From: Rebecca billardiae RCC1528
Lineage: Eukaryota > Haptophyta
Reading direction: 5' to 3'
Length of the DNA: 64,000 nt
Assembly (NCBI GenBank): GCA_965240325.2
Contig: OZ251240.1
Coordinates: 682,001-746,000, forward strand
Made by a program: the position numbers and the translations under genes. Positions 45,560 to 57,686 of the stretch are shown here, one piece after another. Below the pieces are notes generated by a model. That model did no database searches, was not told the origin of the DNA, and saw only the letters and a program-made list of their open reading frames with translations. How positions within the stretch are numbered: position 1 is the stretch's first letter; every line of letters begins with the position of its first letter.

Positions 45560-46330
45560 CCGAGGGCAACAGTGACGCAGTAATCCCATCCCACACCACC
45601 GCCCTAGCCGCCTCACAGCCCGTCTCCGTCGCGGCCGCCGAAGCCGCCGCCGAGCCAGCCACCGTTCCCGAGCCACCGTCACCTCTGCCGAGCTCACGGC
45701 CACTCCGCCGCTCACAGCCATCATCGCCAAATCGCCGCCACCAAGCCCACCACGGACAACCAAGCCCGTCTCCTCCACCCCAGCGCCAAGCCTAGCGCTG
45801 GGTTCGCCACCTTCGCCGCCACCGACTCCGCCCCCGAGCCCACCGCCGCAAAGTCCATAGCCGAGCCCGGCCGCCATCACCGCCACCAAGCCCACCTCGA
45901 GCCTGCCGCTGCCGTCGCCGCTACCGACCCCGCCGCTGAGCCCACCACCGTCATCAACGCCTACATCGCCGCCACAAAGCCCGCCGCTGAGCCCGCAGCC
46001 GTCGCTGCCTACATCGCCGCCAACAAGCCCGCTAGCATCATCGCCGCCATCAGCACCGCCTCCGACCACGCCGCCGAGCTCGATCCCGTCGCCGCCGCCT
46101 CCGCTGCCACCAAGCCGCCGGCAGCCGATCCCACCGCCAAGTCTGCCACGTCAGCCACCGCCGAGCTCACCGCCAAGCCCACCGTCATCGCCAGCACTGA
46201 ACCTGCTATCCTCGCCGCCGCCGAGCCCGCTATCAAGCCCGCCTCCGCCGCCTCCGCCGCCGAGCCCGCCTCCATCCCCACCACCCTCGCTGCCGCCCAG
46301 CCGGCTCGGCCGCCTGCTCCTCTGGCCATC
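45560..46330. repeat. Degenerate low-complexity repeat (Pro/Ala/Lys-coding versus Gly-coding)
   Basis: Imperfect units built on AAGCCCGCCGCTGAGCCC and variants fill about 770 bp. Plus-strand translation is rich in KPA, AEP and AAS; minus-strand translation is glycine-rich. Long frames on both strands are expected from this composition; I do not call a gene. Confidence 0.7.
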
Positions 46331-46343
46331 CGCCAAGCGGCCT

Positions 46344-47190
46344 GCCGGCCGCGGGCCGTGGGCAGCGGGTCGACGGCTCCAGGCGGCTGCGGAGGACGCG
46401 GAGGCCGGTCGCATCCCGGCCAAGGCGTGGGCATCGGCCCGGCGGCTGAGCCCGCCAGCACGCCGGCAAGCGCTCTGATGCCACTCAGCCTCGAGACTGG
46501 CTGCAGAGCTGTCGCGCAACCGTGCCCGGCAAGACACGTGGGTCCGCGCCGAGCGTTCACCGGCCTCCGAACCCGCGCACGCCTCCCAGACCAGGGCCAG
46601 GGCATGCGCCGTCGATCTAACCAGCCGGAAGCAGCTCGACAGCCCCGCTGTGTGCGCGCGCGCCTGCCGGTATGTCCGCTGCCCGCTCGAGGGCGAGCAC
46701 GCGGCGCCTCACCTGTCGACCACGACAGCGCGCCTCGCGTGCACACTCTGACGGCGAGGCCCGGGATCTGGGCAGGCGATGGCACTACCCGCGCCTCCGC
46801 CAAGTCTCGGCCTGGCCGAGGGGCACAACACTGGCCGAGCCCTCGGCCCGGCGCGCCGCCGCCAGCCTGTGCTGAAAAGCCCAAGCCGTGCGCGGCAGGC
46901 CTGCGCGTGCGAGCGGCGATGGGCGTGGGCGGCGTTGCGCGGCGCGAAGTGGGCCAGGGGCATGTCAGCCTCGACTTCGCCGCGTCGCGCGCGGCCGAGC
47001 GCGCGCTCTGCGCGCGGGGCGCGCGACGCGAGGCGGGCGCTCGCGCACGCACGCGGCCATCCCATCCAGCGCCAACGGGCGGCGCCAGCGGAGGGACCTT
47101 CACTCGTCGAACGTGTGAAGGTCCCTCGAGACGTGTGAAGGTCCCAGTGGGAGGGACCTTCACACGAGTCCGAGTTCGGCCGTGCTCCCT
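46344..47190 (-). repeat. Right arm of the 4.7-kb palindrome
   Basis: Inverted, near-identical partner of 42534-43375. It directly abuts the left arm of the next palindrome at 47192. Confidence 0.9.
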
Positions 47191-47191
47191 C

Positions 47192-49387
47192 CGTCTCTGG
47201 GGAGCCCGGCCCAGAGACGAACTCTGGGCGCCAGCCGCCAAAGACCGTCTCTGCTGGAGACCATTTTCTCGGTGGCGCCACTGGCGCGAGCGCTCCCGGG
47301 GCTGTGCCGCCGCGGGGCTGCTGGCTCCGTTCGCCGCCAAGCGCCATGCCGGCCCCGCCCTGGAACGGCGCTGGCACACGAGACCGCGTACAGTACTGCG
47401 CACCGTGGATGCACTACGCAGCAGCTACGCTGTGCAGCGACTCGCGCGCTCCAACTTGTGGTGCCACGCGCTTGCGCGCTCGCGCGAACGCGTGTGTTCG
47501 AACGCACCTGTGCATGCTCGCACGCGAGAGGTCTGACTTGATGCTGACGAGCGTGGTGGCTCATGGCTCGCGAGGGGAGCCACATGCCACACTCTTTCTC
47601 TCCGCCCCCGAGCCCTCTCTCGCGCGTGGCTGTGACAAGTACACGCGCGCACGTTCTGAGCGCCGCAGCGCAACATGGCGCGCTCACTCACACTTCGCGC
47701 GCACCATCTCCTGCCGCAGACGACCAGCCCGTGCGCGTCGCGCGCCTTGCCCGAAAGGTGTGCGAGCAGCTGACCCGAGCAGATCGATCGCCGGGCGCGC
47801 CGAGCAGTCTGCGCCCACGCCGCTGACCGGCGTGGGCGATGCAGGTTGGCGGATCACCTTACTGCGCGCTGGCCTCGGCGCAGCAGCCAAGTGTCCTGCG
47901 CGGCAGCCCTGGAGGTGCTTGGGGGCGCGCGCTCGGCCGTGGAGGCGCCCGCGCAGGCAAAGTGTATAGCTGAGCAGCCGCGAGAGAGCGCGCAGCGTCC
48001 TTCCATGTCAGGCGCCTCGCTCATAGGCACGTTCAGCACGTCTCGGGGCAGTGCGCGCCAACGCGACGCTGCAGCGGAGCGCAAGTGCCGCAAGTGCCAG
48101 GCGCGGGCAACGGTCAGCCATCCGCGATGCACTCCGTCGTCGGTACGGGTCGGACGAGCCGGCGATGGAATGTGCGATCTAACCTACGCGCAGTGTATGA
48201 CCTCGCACCGTCGAGCAGGGGTTTGATCACGTCCCACCTAGCCTGCGTATTTCTTGCCTGGCACTGTCCACTACTGAGCCACTACTACACGTAACTGTGA
48301 CGATCACCGTCACGGCGGGGCCGACAGCGCGAGCGCGACGGTGCGAGATGCCGAAAGCGGTATGCGCCTAGTTAAAGGATCGCATGGTGACAATATCTCA
48401 CCACCACTTGCCTGGCCAACACGTTTCAAGACAGATAACACAGTGTCCCACTGACCGTTGCCCGCGCCTGGCACTTGCGGCACTTGTGCTCCGCGGCAGG
48501 CGGGCGGCAGCGTCGCGTGGGCGCGCACTGCCCCGAGACGTGCTGAACGTGCCTATGAGCGAGGCGCCTGACATGGAAGGACGCTGCGCGCTCTCTCGCG
48601 GCTGCTCAGCTATACACTTTGCCTGCGCGGGCGCCTCCACGGCCGAGCGCGCGCCCCCAAGCACCTCCAGGGCTGCCGCGCAGGACACTTGGCTGCTGCG
48701 CCGAGGCCAGCGCACAGTAAGGTGATCCGCCAACCTGCATCGCCCACGCCGGTCAGCGGCGTGGGCGCAGACTGCTCGGCGCGCCCGGCGATCGATCTGA
48801 TCGGGTCAGCTGCTCGCACACCTTTCGGGCAAGGCGCGCGACGCGCACGGGCTGGTCGTCTGCGGCAGGAGATGGTGCGCGCGAAGTGTGAGTGAGCGCG
48901 CCATGTTGCGCTGCGGCGCTCAGAACGTGCGCGCGCGTACTTGTCACAGCCACGCGCGAGAGAGGGCTCGGGGGCGGGGAGAAAGAGTGTGGCATGTGGC
49001 TCCCCTCGCGAGCCATGAGCCACCACGCTCGTCAGCATCAAGTCAGACCTCTCGCGTGCGAGCATGCACAGGTGCGTTCGAACACACGCGTTCGCGCGAG
49101 CGCGCAAGCGCGTGGCACCACAAGTTGGAGCGCGCGAGTCGCTGCACAGCGTAGCTGCTGCGTAGTGCATCCACGGTGCGCAGTACTGTACGCGGTCTCG
49201 TGTGCCAGCGCCGTTCCAGGGCGGGGCCGGCATGGCGCTTGGCGGCGAACGGAGCCAGCAGCCCCGCGGCGGCACAGCCCCGGGAGCGCTCGCGCCAGTG
49301 GCGCCACCGAGAAAATGGTCTCCAGCAGAGACGGTCTTTGGCGGCTGGCGCCCAGAGTTCGTCTCTGGGCCGGGCTCCCCAGAGACG
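47192..49387. mobile_element. Foldback element B (2.2 kb)
   Basis: Arms 47192-48119 and 48451-49387 (about 930 bp each) are near-identical inverted repeats around a ~330-bp centre. The outer tips read CGTCTCTGGGGAGCCCGG and its complement. The arm sequence is also present alone at 1303-2202. No transposase is visible. The inner arm ends carry CGCAAGTGCCAGGCGCGGGC and its complement. Confidence 0.88.
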
Positions 49388-49409
49388 GTCTCCAGCAGAG
49401 ACCGTCTGT
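49385..49409. repeat. Hairpin motif at the right end of the composite element
   Basis: GACGGTCTC-CAGCA-GAGACCGTC, the reverse-complement loop of the left-end hairpin at 42503-42529, as expected for inverted termini. Confidence 0.85.
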
Positions 49410-49420
49410 AAATACGTAGG

Positions 49421-49435
49421 GGGGCGCGGGCACCC
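49421..49435 (+). repeat. Right copy of 15-bp target-site duplication
   Basis: GGGGCGCGGGCACCC, followed by TTGAC, which completes the right tip of foldback A1. Confidence 0.8.
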
Positions 49436-49440
49436 TTGAC

Positions 49441-49832
49441 TCCCTTGGCAAGGCCGTCCCCTACTTGGTCAGCAGCTGGTGGATGATGTCGTCGCCCGTA
49501 CTTGGCCTCTCGGCTCGGACAGAATTGTTTGTAGTTCAGACTCCCGCCAGCTATTGGAGGTTGGTTACGTCCTAAATTCCCCTTTATAACGGGCTCCGGG
49601 TGATCAGACTGGCGGCCGAAGCCTCCAGCCCGAAATGGGCTTATCGACTCATCGATGAAGAGCCGTCGCTCGTTCCGGTTAGTCGTTGCCAAGGTGCTCA
49701 CGACGACTGTACGCCACGAGAAAACTTGGTCACGTCCTTGCTTTCTTACGGGTACTCGCCTAGGTGCTGCGCCGGAGGCCGCCCGCCGCGCCCCCCGGCC
49801 GTGTGGGCAGCCTGTTCAGTTAGTACGCCGCC
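49441..49832. other. Upstream region of RTX-like copy B
   Basis: About 390 bp. It contains CCCCTTTATAACGGG near 49580, a possible TATA-like element about 250 bp before the start codon. No coding content recognised. Confidence 0.4.
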
Positions 49833-51993
49833 ATGCGATTCGGCGCCGTGCAGCGGGCGCTCGTCCTCCTCGCGAGTGGCATGCTGCCGCTCGCAATCGG
49901 CGAGCGCGCCGCGCCGTCTCCAGGCCATGCGGGGCATCCCCGCCCGACGAGCCCCATGGGGGTGGGCGCGCTGAAGCGGTACGCGCGCGCCCCGAGCTGC
50001 CGATGCGCTGCAGGCCCGCGCCCCGCGGGCCCGCGCCTCGGGTAAGCCCTCCATGTGGTGCTACGCGCGCTGGTCCTCGCCGTGCACGCGCTGCGCAGGC
50101 GCGGCCGTGCACTTCAAATCACGTACACTGGCAAAGACGGCGGGACGGCCACCGGTGCGGGGGACGGTACCAGTCGGTTCAACGTGAACATGGGGACAAG
50201 CGGCGATGACACCTTCTACGGGGGCAACGGCGGAGCATACAACGCCGGCAACGACGGTGGCAACGTCTACAACTACTTCTATGTGCGTGCGACGCAGTCA
50301 GTCCCAGCGGCGCTGCCTGTGCCCCTGCGCGCGGTCAGACACTGGCGCGCACGGAACAAGTGCGCGGTGCGCCGTGCCAGTCCAGGCTGAATGGCCGAAT
50401 GGCCGGCTGCCGTCCACGCGGACTGGCTGACAGCTACTTCCCTGCCCGCCAGCAGACACACGCACCCGCTTGCCATCGGCTCACACGCGCCCCGGTGTCC
50501 CCGGCTGCGCCAATGCGCGCACTGCCCATCCTCGGCGGTTGCTATCTCGCGCTCCGCGCCGCGCGCACTTGCACCCCTGCGTGCATGATGACGCAGGGAG
50601 GTGCAGGTGGCGACTCCTTTGAGGGAGGCATCGGAGCCTACAGCTACTTGGTGGGGTCGACGGCCTGGTATGGAGGTGGGGCCATCAATACTTTTTTCGG
50701 AGGGGATGGCACCGACTTCCTGGTGGCGGGCAAGGCCAAGGGGGGCAAATCGATCAACACTTTCCACGGTGCGCGCGCGCGTTCCCTCGGCCTCGATGCG
50801 ATCGTCGATCGACGATTGGCCTGCTGCCCACTGCATGGCTGCAGCCTGTCAGCGTCGAGCCCGGGGCGGCACCGTGCACGGCTGCTGCTACTGCTTGCGT
50901 ATCCGATGCGATCGTGCACGCGCCTTTGCCTGCCCTCCGCACGCCTTGCACACTGCCCAGGCGGAGATGGTTTCGACGTCATGCGTGTGGACGACGCGGG
51001 GAAGTACTCCAGGAACTACCTTTTCGGTACGCGCACGGCGCACGCGCCGCTGCTCAAGAAGAAGTGCTGCCGCGCGCTGCGTGCTGCTATCGCTTCAAGC
51101 TCCGGTGCGCGCGCCTGCGCTTGCGCCTGCCCGACCCCGCGCGCAGGGGGCGCTGGCAAGGACTACTTCTTTGCAGACAACGAGGGGCACGACAACTCTG
51201 CTGGATACTTCACCTCGATCTATGCGGTCGACGGCGAGTACGACAAGATCTACGCGAACGATGGTTACTACGACAAGATCTACGCGGACGCCGGCGACTT
51301 TGTGGACGCGGACTCGGGCGATTTCGTCTTTATAGTTGGCCAAGCATCGCCACCGCCGCCATCGCCATCGCCACCGCCACCGCCATCGCCGCCGCCACCA
51401 TCGCCGCCACCGCGAGCTGCTTGTGGCCCCGTGTGCTTCTTCACGGTGTGTGTGCGCGCGTGCCGCGCCCAGCCGCGTGCGCGCACGCATGTGCTCCGTT
51501 GGCGTGAGATTCCCAGAGTCGTGCTGGCGCCCTGCGGACACGCGCTCGTGCATGCGCCCGGCCAGCGAGCTGGGCCGAACGTGGGCCGCCTGCAGCCGCG
51601 TCGCGCACGCGCGTGCTCAGCCGCCGCCCACTCCACCGCGACGCCTGTCTGCCGCGCTGCCCTCGCGGCCGACTGCGCGCGCAGCTGGCAGCCACTCTGC
51701 CCTCTGTCACCAAGACGGTGCTTTGCCGCTTCCTGAACGACTGCCCGGCCGGCGTGCACGCATTCAAGCCCTCGTCCCGCTTCCTCGCGCTGGCGTCAGA
51801 CGACGAGTCCGCTCTGGGTACGGCGGCTCTGGTCGTCGCCGGCGCACTGGGCACCGTGCTCGTCCTCGCGCTCGTCCTCGTCGCCGCTCGCCGCCGCCGC
51901 CTGCCTGCTGCCGCTCCGGCCATTTCCAAGAACATGCCTGTTCAGGATGGCATGACTTCGGTTGCCGAGGAGTCTCGCCAGCCTGCTGCGTGA
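49833..51993 (+). CDS. Membrane-anchored RTX-like repeat protein, copy B
   Basis: Six exons: 49833-49978, 50099-50282, 50597-50768, 50961-51026, 51147-51445 and 51685-51993; phases 2, 0, 1, 1, 0; total 391 residues. Order of parts: signal peptide (MRFGAVQRALVLLASGMLPL); RTX-like Gly/Asp repeats (TSGDDTFYGGNGG, GGDSFEGG, GGDGTDFLVAG, GGDGFDV); an acidic tyrosine-rich block (GEYDKIYANDGYYDKIYADA); a proline stalk (ASPPPPSPSPPPPPSPPPPS, pherophorin-like); a C-terminal membrane helix (AALVVAGALGTVLVLALVLV) followed by RRRR and a short tail. This is the layout of a type I cell-surface protein, probably calcium-binding; adhesion or scale/wall attachment is inferred. The last intron is the least certain, and a GTAAG donor at 50042 is an alternative for exon 1. 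Confidence 0.65.
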
Positions 51994-52061
51994 ACGACCT
52001 GTTTCATTTCAAGCATACAACGATGTATGTCACGGCGACGCTGACGGCGCACATCAGTCAG

Positions 52062-53173
52062 TCCAAGGGAGGTCCGGGCCGGGAGCTCCCAGCGAGCGGC
52101 CGGCGCGACATCACTCCGAACTTTTTCCCTGAGCGCCGGGCGGCGGCGGCGGCGAGGGCGAGTGCTCCGCTGGCGGGGCGCGCACGGGGCGCGGCGCAGC
52201 GGGCGCGGATGTGCCCGCAGAGCCGGCGCGTGCGGACGGGCTGTTGCGGGCGAGCATCTGGCGCCCTCCTGCGCCGCGCATCTTGCGCCACGCCTCTTTC
52301 GCCTCGGCTCAGGGCAGTGCGCACGTGCGCGCCGCCTCAAGGCCAGCCTTGCCTGCACCGCAGCCGACCGCGCGCGCGCCGTGCGCGGCGTGGTCGGGAA
52401 GGAACGGGCGCTGCTGCCGGGCGAGATGGCGACACCATACGCGCACGCATTGCCGCCCCGCCACGCCTTGACGACCGTGTCGTCGGTCCGTTTGCATGCC
52501 TCTTTGACTTGTCACAAATGGCGTGCACGGCCTCGCGGTAGTGACCCTTGTCGGGACGATCATTGAGACACAGAACAGTGCCAGACGGGCGTGCGGGCTA
52601 CTCTTACATGGATGTGCATCACCGCGTGATCATGTAGAAGTGCTGGATGCGACGCTTTCCCCGCGCTGATGCTCTTTCATCATCTTCTTTGAGCTCAGGT
52701 CTGGCTTGGCACGACAAGTGATCAGCACTCGTCCACAGCTGTGCAGATCTATTGCCGTGCCCTGTCGCGGCATCGCAGGGCGGCATGGCGTGTGCGTATG
52801 GCGTCGCCATCTCGCCCGGCAGCAGCGCCCGTTCCTTCCCGACCACGCCGCGCACGGCGCGCGCGCGGTCGGCTGCGGTGCAGGCAAGGCTGGCCTTGAG
52901 GCGGCGCGCACGTGCGCACTGCCCTGAGCCGAGGCGAAAGAGGCGTGGCGCAAGATGCGCGGCGCAGGAGGGCGCCAGATGCTCGCCCGCAACAGCCCGT
53001 CCGCACGCGCCGGCTCTGCGGGCACATCCGCGCCCGCTGCGCCGCGCCCCGTGCGCGCCCCGCCAGCGGAGCACTCGCCCTCGCCGCCGCCGCCGCCCGG
53101 CGCTCAGGGAAAAACTTCGGAGTGATGTCGCGCCGGCCGCTCGCTGGGAGCTCCCGGCCCGGACCTCCCTTGG
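52062..53173. mobile_element. Foldback element A2
   Basis: Arms 52062-52459 and 52783-53173 are inverted repeats; the ~320-bp centre and most of the arms match A1 (for example CTTTGACTTGTCACAAATGG and GATGCTCTTTCATCATCTTC). Tips differ from A1 (CCAAGGGAGGTCCGGGCC versus CAAGGGTGCCCGCGCC). It lies about 70 bp downstream of RTX-like copy B. It is intact, so it shows the uninterrupted structure. Confidence 0.85.
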
Positions 53174-54559
<1,386 letters not shown>

Positions 54560-54645
54560 ATTATGGCCCGCGGTGCAGGGCGGAGCGCGTAGCGTGGAGC
54601 CCCGCCGGGGGCCCTCACTACGTTGTCAAAAAGATCTTTTGATCA
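54560..54645 (+). repeat. Dispersed repeat, second copy
   Basis: TATGGCCCGCGGTGCAGGGC... to AAAAAGATCTTTTGATC; partner of 19543-19625. Confidence 0.7.
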
Positions 54646-54894
54646 AAGAAAAGGGGATGGGGGACGATTTTGAGGGCTGTTGGAGGGTGAGTTTTCGACT
54701 TTTTGAGGGGGGTATGCTGTCCATCACAGCTTAAAAGGCCGCGCCCGCTGCAATTCTTGTATCTACTATGGACGGACGTGGGATCAGATACCCCGGGGGT
54801 GAAACAAGTGAGTATTCCTATCCCTCTTGTATGCTGAAGTACGAGTTTGCCGAGCGACGTTTGATTGTTTTGGGTCGAAAACAGCTATGAAGCC

Positions 54895-55190
54895 AGATTC
54901 TTTTGAATAGTGCTTGTTCAAATACGTTACCCGTCTGTCTCGATGGATGAACCGCCTCGTCATATTAAAAGAGATTCTTTTCAATGGCGCTTGTCCAACC
55001 AAGTTACCCGTCTGCCTCGATGGATGAACCTCCTCATAATATTGACGAAAGAGATTCTTTTGAATAGCGCTATTTAAAGCCAGTTACCCGCTTGCCTCGA
55101 TGGATGAACCTCGTCCTGTACTCCTGTGCCATAAGCCCATAATGAAAGAGAGGCGCTTGTGAAAACAGGTTACCCGCCCGCCAGCGTTTG
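54895..55190. repeat. AT-richer tandem repeat (about 80-bp unit, four partial copies)
   Basis: GTTACCCG(T/C)(C/T)TGCCTCGATG followed by GATGAACC occurs near 54925, 55004 and 55083, and a last GTTACCCGCCCGCC at about 55169. The units share AAAGAGATTCTTTT-type words. The region 54620-55190 is clearly AT-richer than its flanks, which suggests a different origin. Confidence 0.75.
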
Positions 55191-56560
55191 GATGCCGTGC
55201 AAAGGCGTGCGCGCCGCGCCGGTGCCCTCGCCCCGGTGGCGTGGGCTGGCTGGCTGCTGGTCTCGCCCACGCGCCCCACTCGCCCCAAGCGCGCAACGCC
55301 TGCGGGAAGCCCCGGCACCATACCTAACTAACCTGCGCGTCGACGCCCGTCCCGCTGCCGCGGCCCGCGCCCTCGATCGATCGATCGTCGATCGGACCGC
55401 GTGCGTGCGACTCCGTCCGCGCCCGCGCGCAGGGTGGGAGGGGCTGATGCAGGAGCAGATGCAGGACTACCTCGAAATTGCACGCGACGAGGAGGTGCCC
55501 AGCGCGCACTTTACGCTGCGCGCATCATCGAGTGGTCGCCCAGCGAGCGCGGGCAGCCACCGCCGCCGGCTGACGGCGGGCGCAGCAGCGCAGCTGCCAG
55601 CTGCGGACGCGCAGCGGGCGCGGAGTGGAGGCCGGCGCGGCGGCCGGGCAGCGGCGGCCGGCGCGGCAGCACGCTCGTATACATCGCGGCAGCTACCGCC
55701 GTCGTGCGGGGAAAGCACACGCTCTCGGCGGCTTCCAAGATGCCGACGGGCCACGGCGTGCAGGCTGCGTGCGCGCTGCAGTGGCTGTGTCGAGCTGCTG
55801 CGGCGTGTGCTCGAGGCGCGGCGCTCGCACGGGCTACGCGGGCGCAGCGGGTGCGCGCAGCTGGCGCACGCAGTGCCACGTCCTGCGGCGCCAGTTTGGC
55901 GGCCGTCCGCCCCCCCGAGCTCGAGTTCTGCGCGCTTTGCGACGGCGCGGCCGGCCGCGCCCATCTGCCTGCTTGCTTGGGCACGCCAGCATGGCCGCCG
56001 CCGGGCCTGCTACGCGCGCCGAAGCTGGAGGGCGGAGGAGGGCGCTGGGCTGCTCCTACGGCGTGCTGCAGCCCGGGCAGGCTCTACCGCGGCGCGGCGA
56101 GGCCGTCGCGCCTGCTCGCCGCCGTCAAGTCGCCCGTGCTGCGTGACCCTCGGCCGCACGTGCTCGGCGGCACCGCAGCAGGCGTCCCATACCACGGTAT
56201 GCTCGAGCCGCTGTGCGCACCCAAGGCGCGAGCTGCTCGAGCGGGCCAGGTGGGCCCAGGGGGTGCGCGCAGCTGGCACACGCAGCCCCGCGTCATGGGG
56301 TGTCGGTTTGACGGTCGCCAGCCCCTGTGGGCTCGAGCGCTGTGCGCTTCACCACGGAGGTGCCGGCAGCGCCCCGCGGCGCGCAACGGCGGGGCAGCAT
56401 GGCCGCCGCCGGCGCCGCCGCACATGCCGCCGCTTACGGGCAGTCGAGAGCTTGGGGCAGCACCTACGGCGCATGCTGCAGCTCGGGCGGGCTCTGCCAG
56501 CCTGCTGTGGCGTGATCGCGCATTTTCCAGACCGTCGACTCGCCCGCGCTGCATAATATA
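55191..56560. repeat. GC-rich region with a ~410-bp tandem duplication
   Basis: GTGCGCGCAGCTGGC near 55850 and 56262, CATGGCCGCCGCCG near 55989 and 56398, and GGGCTGCTCCTACGGCG / GGGGCAGCACCTACGGCG near 56046 and 56456 recur about 409-412 bp apart. Frames of 465 and 498 codons cross it on the plus strand but no domain, signal or codon pattern supports a gene. A decayed gene with duplicated exons is possible. Confidence 0.5.
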
Positions 56561-56905
56561 TTCCATTATTCGTTTGCCGCGCGTGCTCGACGGCGCTCCG
56601 CGCTGCTGCTGCCGCTACGGCCGCGCGTTGGACGGACAGCATATGCCGACGGAGGGTGCACCGCGGGCCCCTAACTACGTTGGTTCTATGGAAGGACCGC
56701 GGAACGCGGTCATTATAAGCAGCATACGTAGCTGTGACAGTAACGTCGTAGTGCTCGGGGCACAGCAGGTCCATGCGAGCCGCGCAGCGCGGGTGGATCG
56801 CGGCTTCAGCAGCTCAAGGCCGCGCTCAAGCTTTACGATCGCGATGCAGGCCATGCTCTGCCACCAACGCCGACTTCGTGTCGACGATCGGGCATAACTG
56901 CCGAC

Positions 56906-56955
56906 GACGAATCAGGAGACCCGCGTCGTCCTACCTGTGTCGTTAAATCATATAA
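56906..56955 (+). repeat. Diverged copy of the 56-bp terminal inverted repeat
   Basis: GACGAATCAGGAGACCCGCG... to GTTAAATCATATAA; same orientation as 41333-41388, several substitutions. Confidence 0.7.
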
Positions 56956-57181
56956 CCGATTTCGGGCATCCGTGCTCATCAAAGTGATTCTCAAGCAGAA
57001 GTGAGACTTTGACAACTTCATCCCTTCTTCGGAAGTGTCTTCGGAAGCCAGCTCCACCTTTGGTCCTATGAAGTCGAACGTCCTTTGCGAACGGGTCTCG
57101 CTTCGGTACCGCTTCGCAAACTTGACGACTCAAAGTGGCAAAGTCGCTCCGAAGCGAATAAGCCAAAGTACAGGTCGAGGT

Positions 57182-57256
57182 GGTCAGCGGGCGGCGGCGG
57201 CGGCGAGGGCTTCTCCGGCGGCGGGGCGCGCACGGGGGACGGCGCGGCGGGAGCGG
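57182..57256 (+). repeat. Fragment of foldback A arm
   Basis: GGGCGGCGGCGGCGGCGAGG... to GAGCGGATGTGC matches the outer arm of A2 near 52139-52212 with small gaps. No inverted partner nearby. Confidence 0.6.
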
Positions 57257-57361
57257 ATGTGCTATATCTATCATAGTTTCAAAGTAAGTTTCAGCAGCGC
57301 TTATACTGCTACTATATCTCAGTAGCAGTTACACGCGGCATCACTTCATGCGCGTATACTA

Positions 57362-57446
57362 TACATATCTATCTATCTATCTATCTTGATCTATCTATCT
57401 ATCGCTATCTATCTATCTATCGTCTATCTATCTATCTATCTATTAT
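57362..57446. repeat. (ATCT)n microsatellite
   Basis: Interrupted ATCT tract, the same motif as 5023-5146 and the left part of the 24.5-kb block. Confidence 0.95.
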
Positions 57447-57686
57447 ATTGCGTTATTTTTAAAACACAACGGTCGATCATCTGCTACTGATCATCTGATC
57501 TGATATCGTGATCGTCGTCGTCGTCACTGCGCGGAGTCAGTCAGTCAGTCCGAAGGCGCGGCCGCGGAGTGACCGCAACATTTTTAAATAACGTCAGGCC
57601 TGGCACACATCATCTGAGCTCTCCTCTTCGCGAGCGTCGCAGCGCAGCGCGGTGTGGCGGAAGGTGCGACAATCGTGCTGGCGTGC

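Larger units (their letters stand above)
42479..49420. mobile_element. 6.9-kb composite palindromic element inserted in A1
   Basis: Bounded by inverted ends (TACGTATTTA...CAGACGGTCTC at about 42480-42512 and GAGACCGTCTGTAAATACGTA at about 49397-49417) and flanked by a 15-bp direct repeat GGGGCGCGGGCACCC (42463-42477 and 49421-49435), the expected target duplication. Inside are two long palindromes: arms 42534-43375/46344-47190 around a 2.97-kb spacer, and arms 47192-48119/48451-49387 around a ~330-bp centre. No transposase or other protein domain was recognised, so it is probably non-autonomous. Confidence 0.75.
56561..57686. other. Intergenic with repeat fragments
   Basis: Holds a diverged copy of the 56-bp terminal repeat (about 56906-56955), a ~75-bp fragment of the foldback A arm (about 57182-57256) and (ATCT)n at 57362-57446. 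No gene recognised. Confidence 0.6.

Noticed and set aside
45443-47536. Frames of 208-464 codons in the composite element
   Set aside because: They run across element boundaries and low-complexity repeat; different copies keep nucleotide identity rather than protein identity.
49833-51993. RTX toxin
   Set aside because: Only Gly/Asp repeats are shared; there is a membrane anchor and proline stalk and no pore-forming, acylation or secretion module.
54775-54802. GGGATCAGATACCCC resembling a conserved small-subunit rRNA word
   Set aside because: Only about 15 bases match and flanks do not resemble rRNA; chance similarity.
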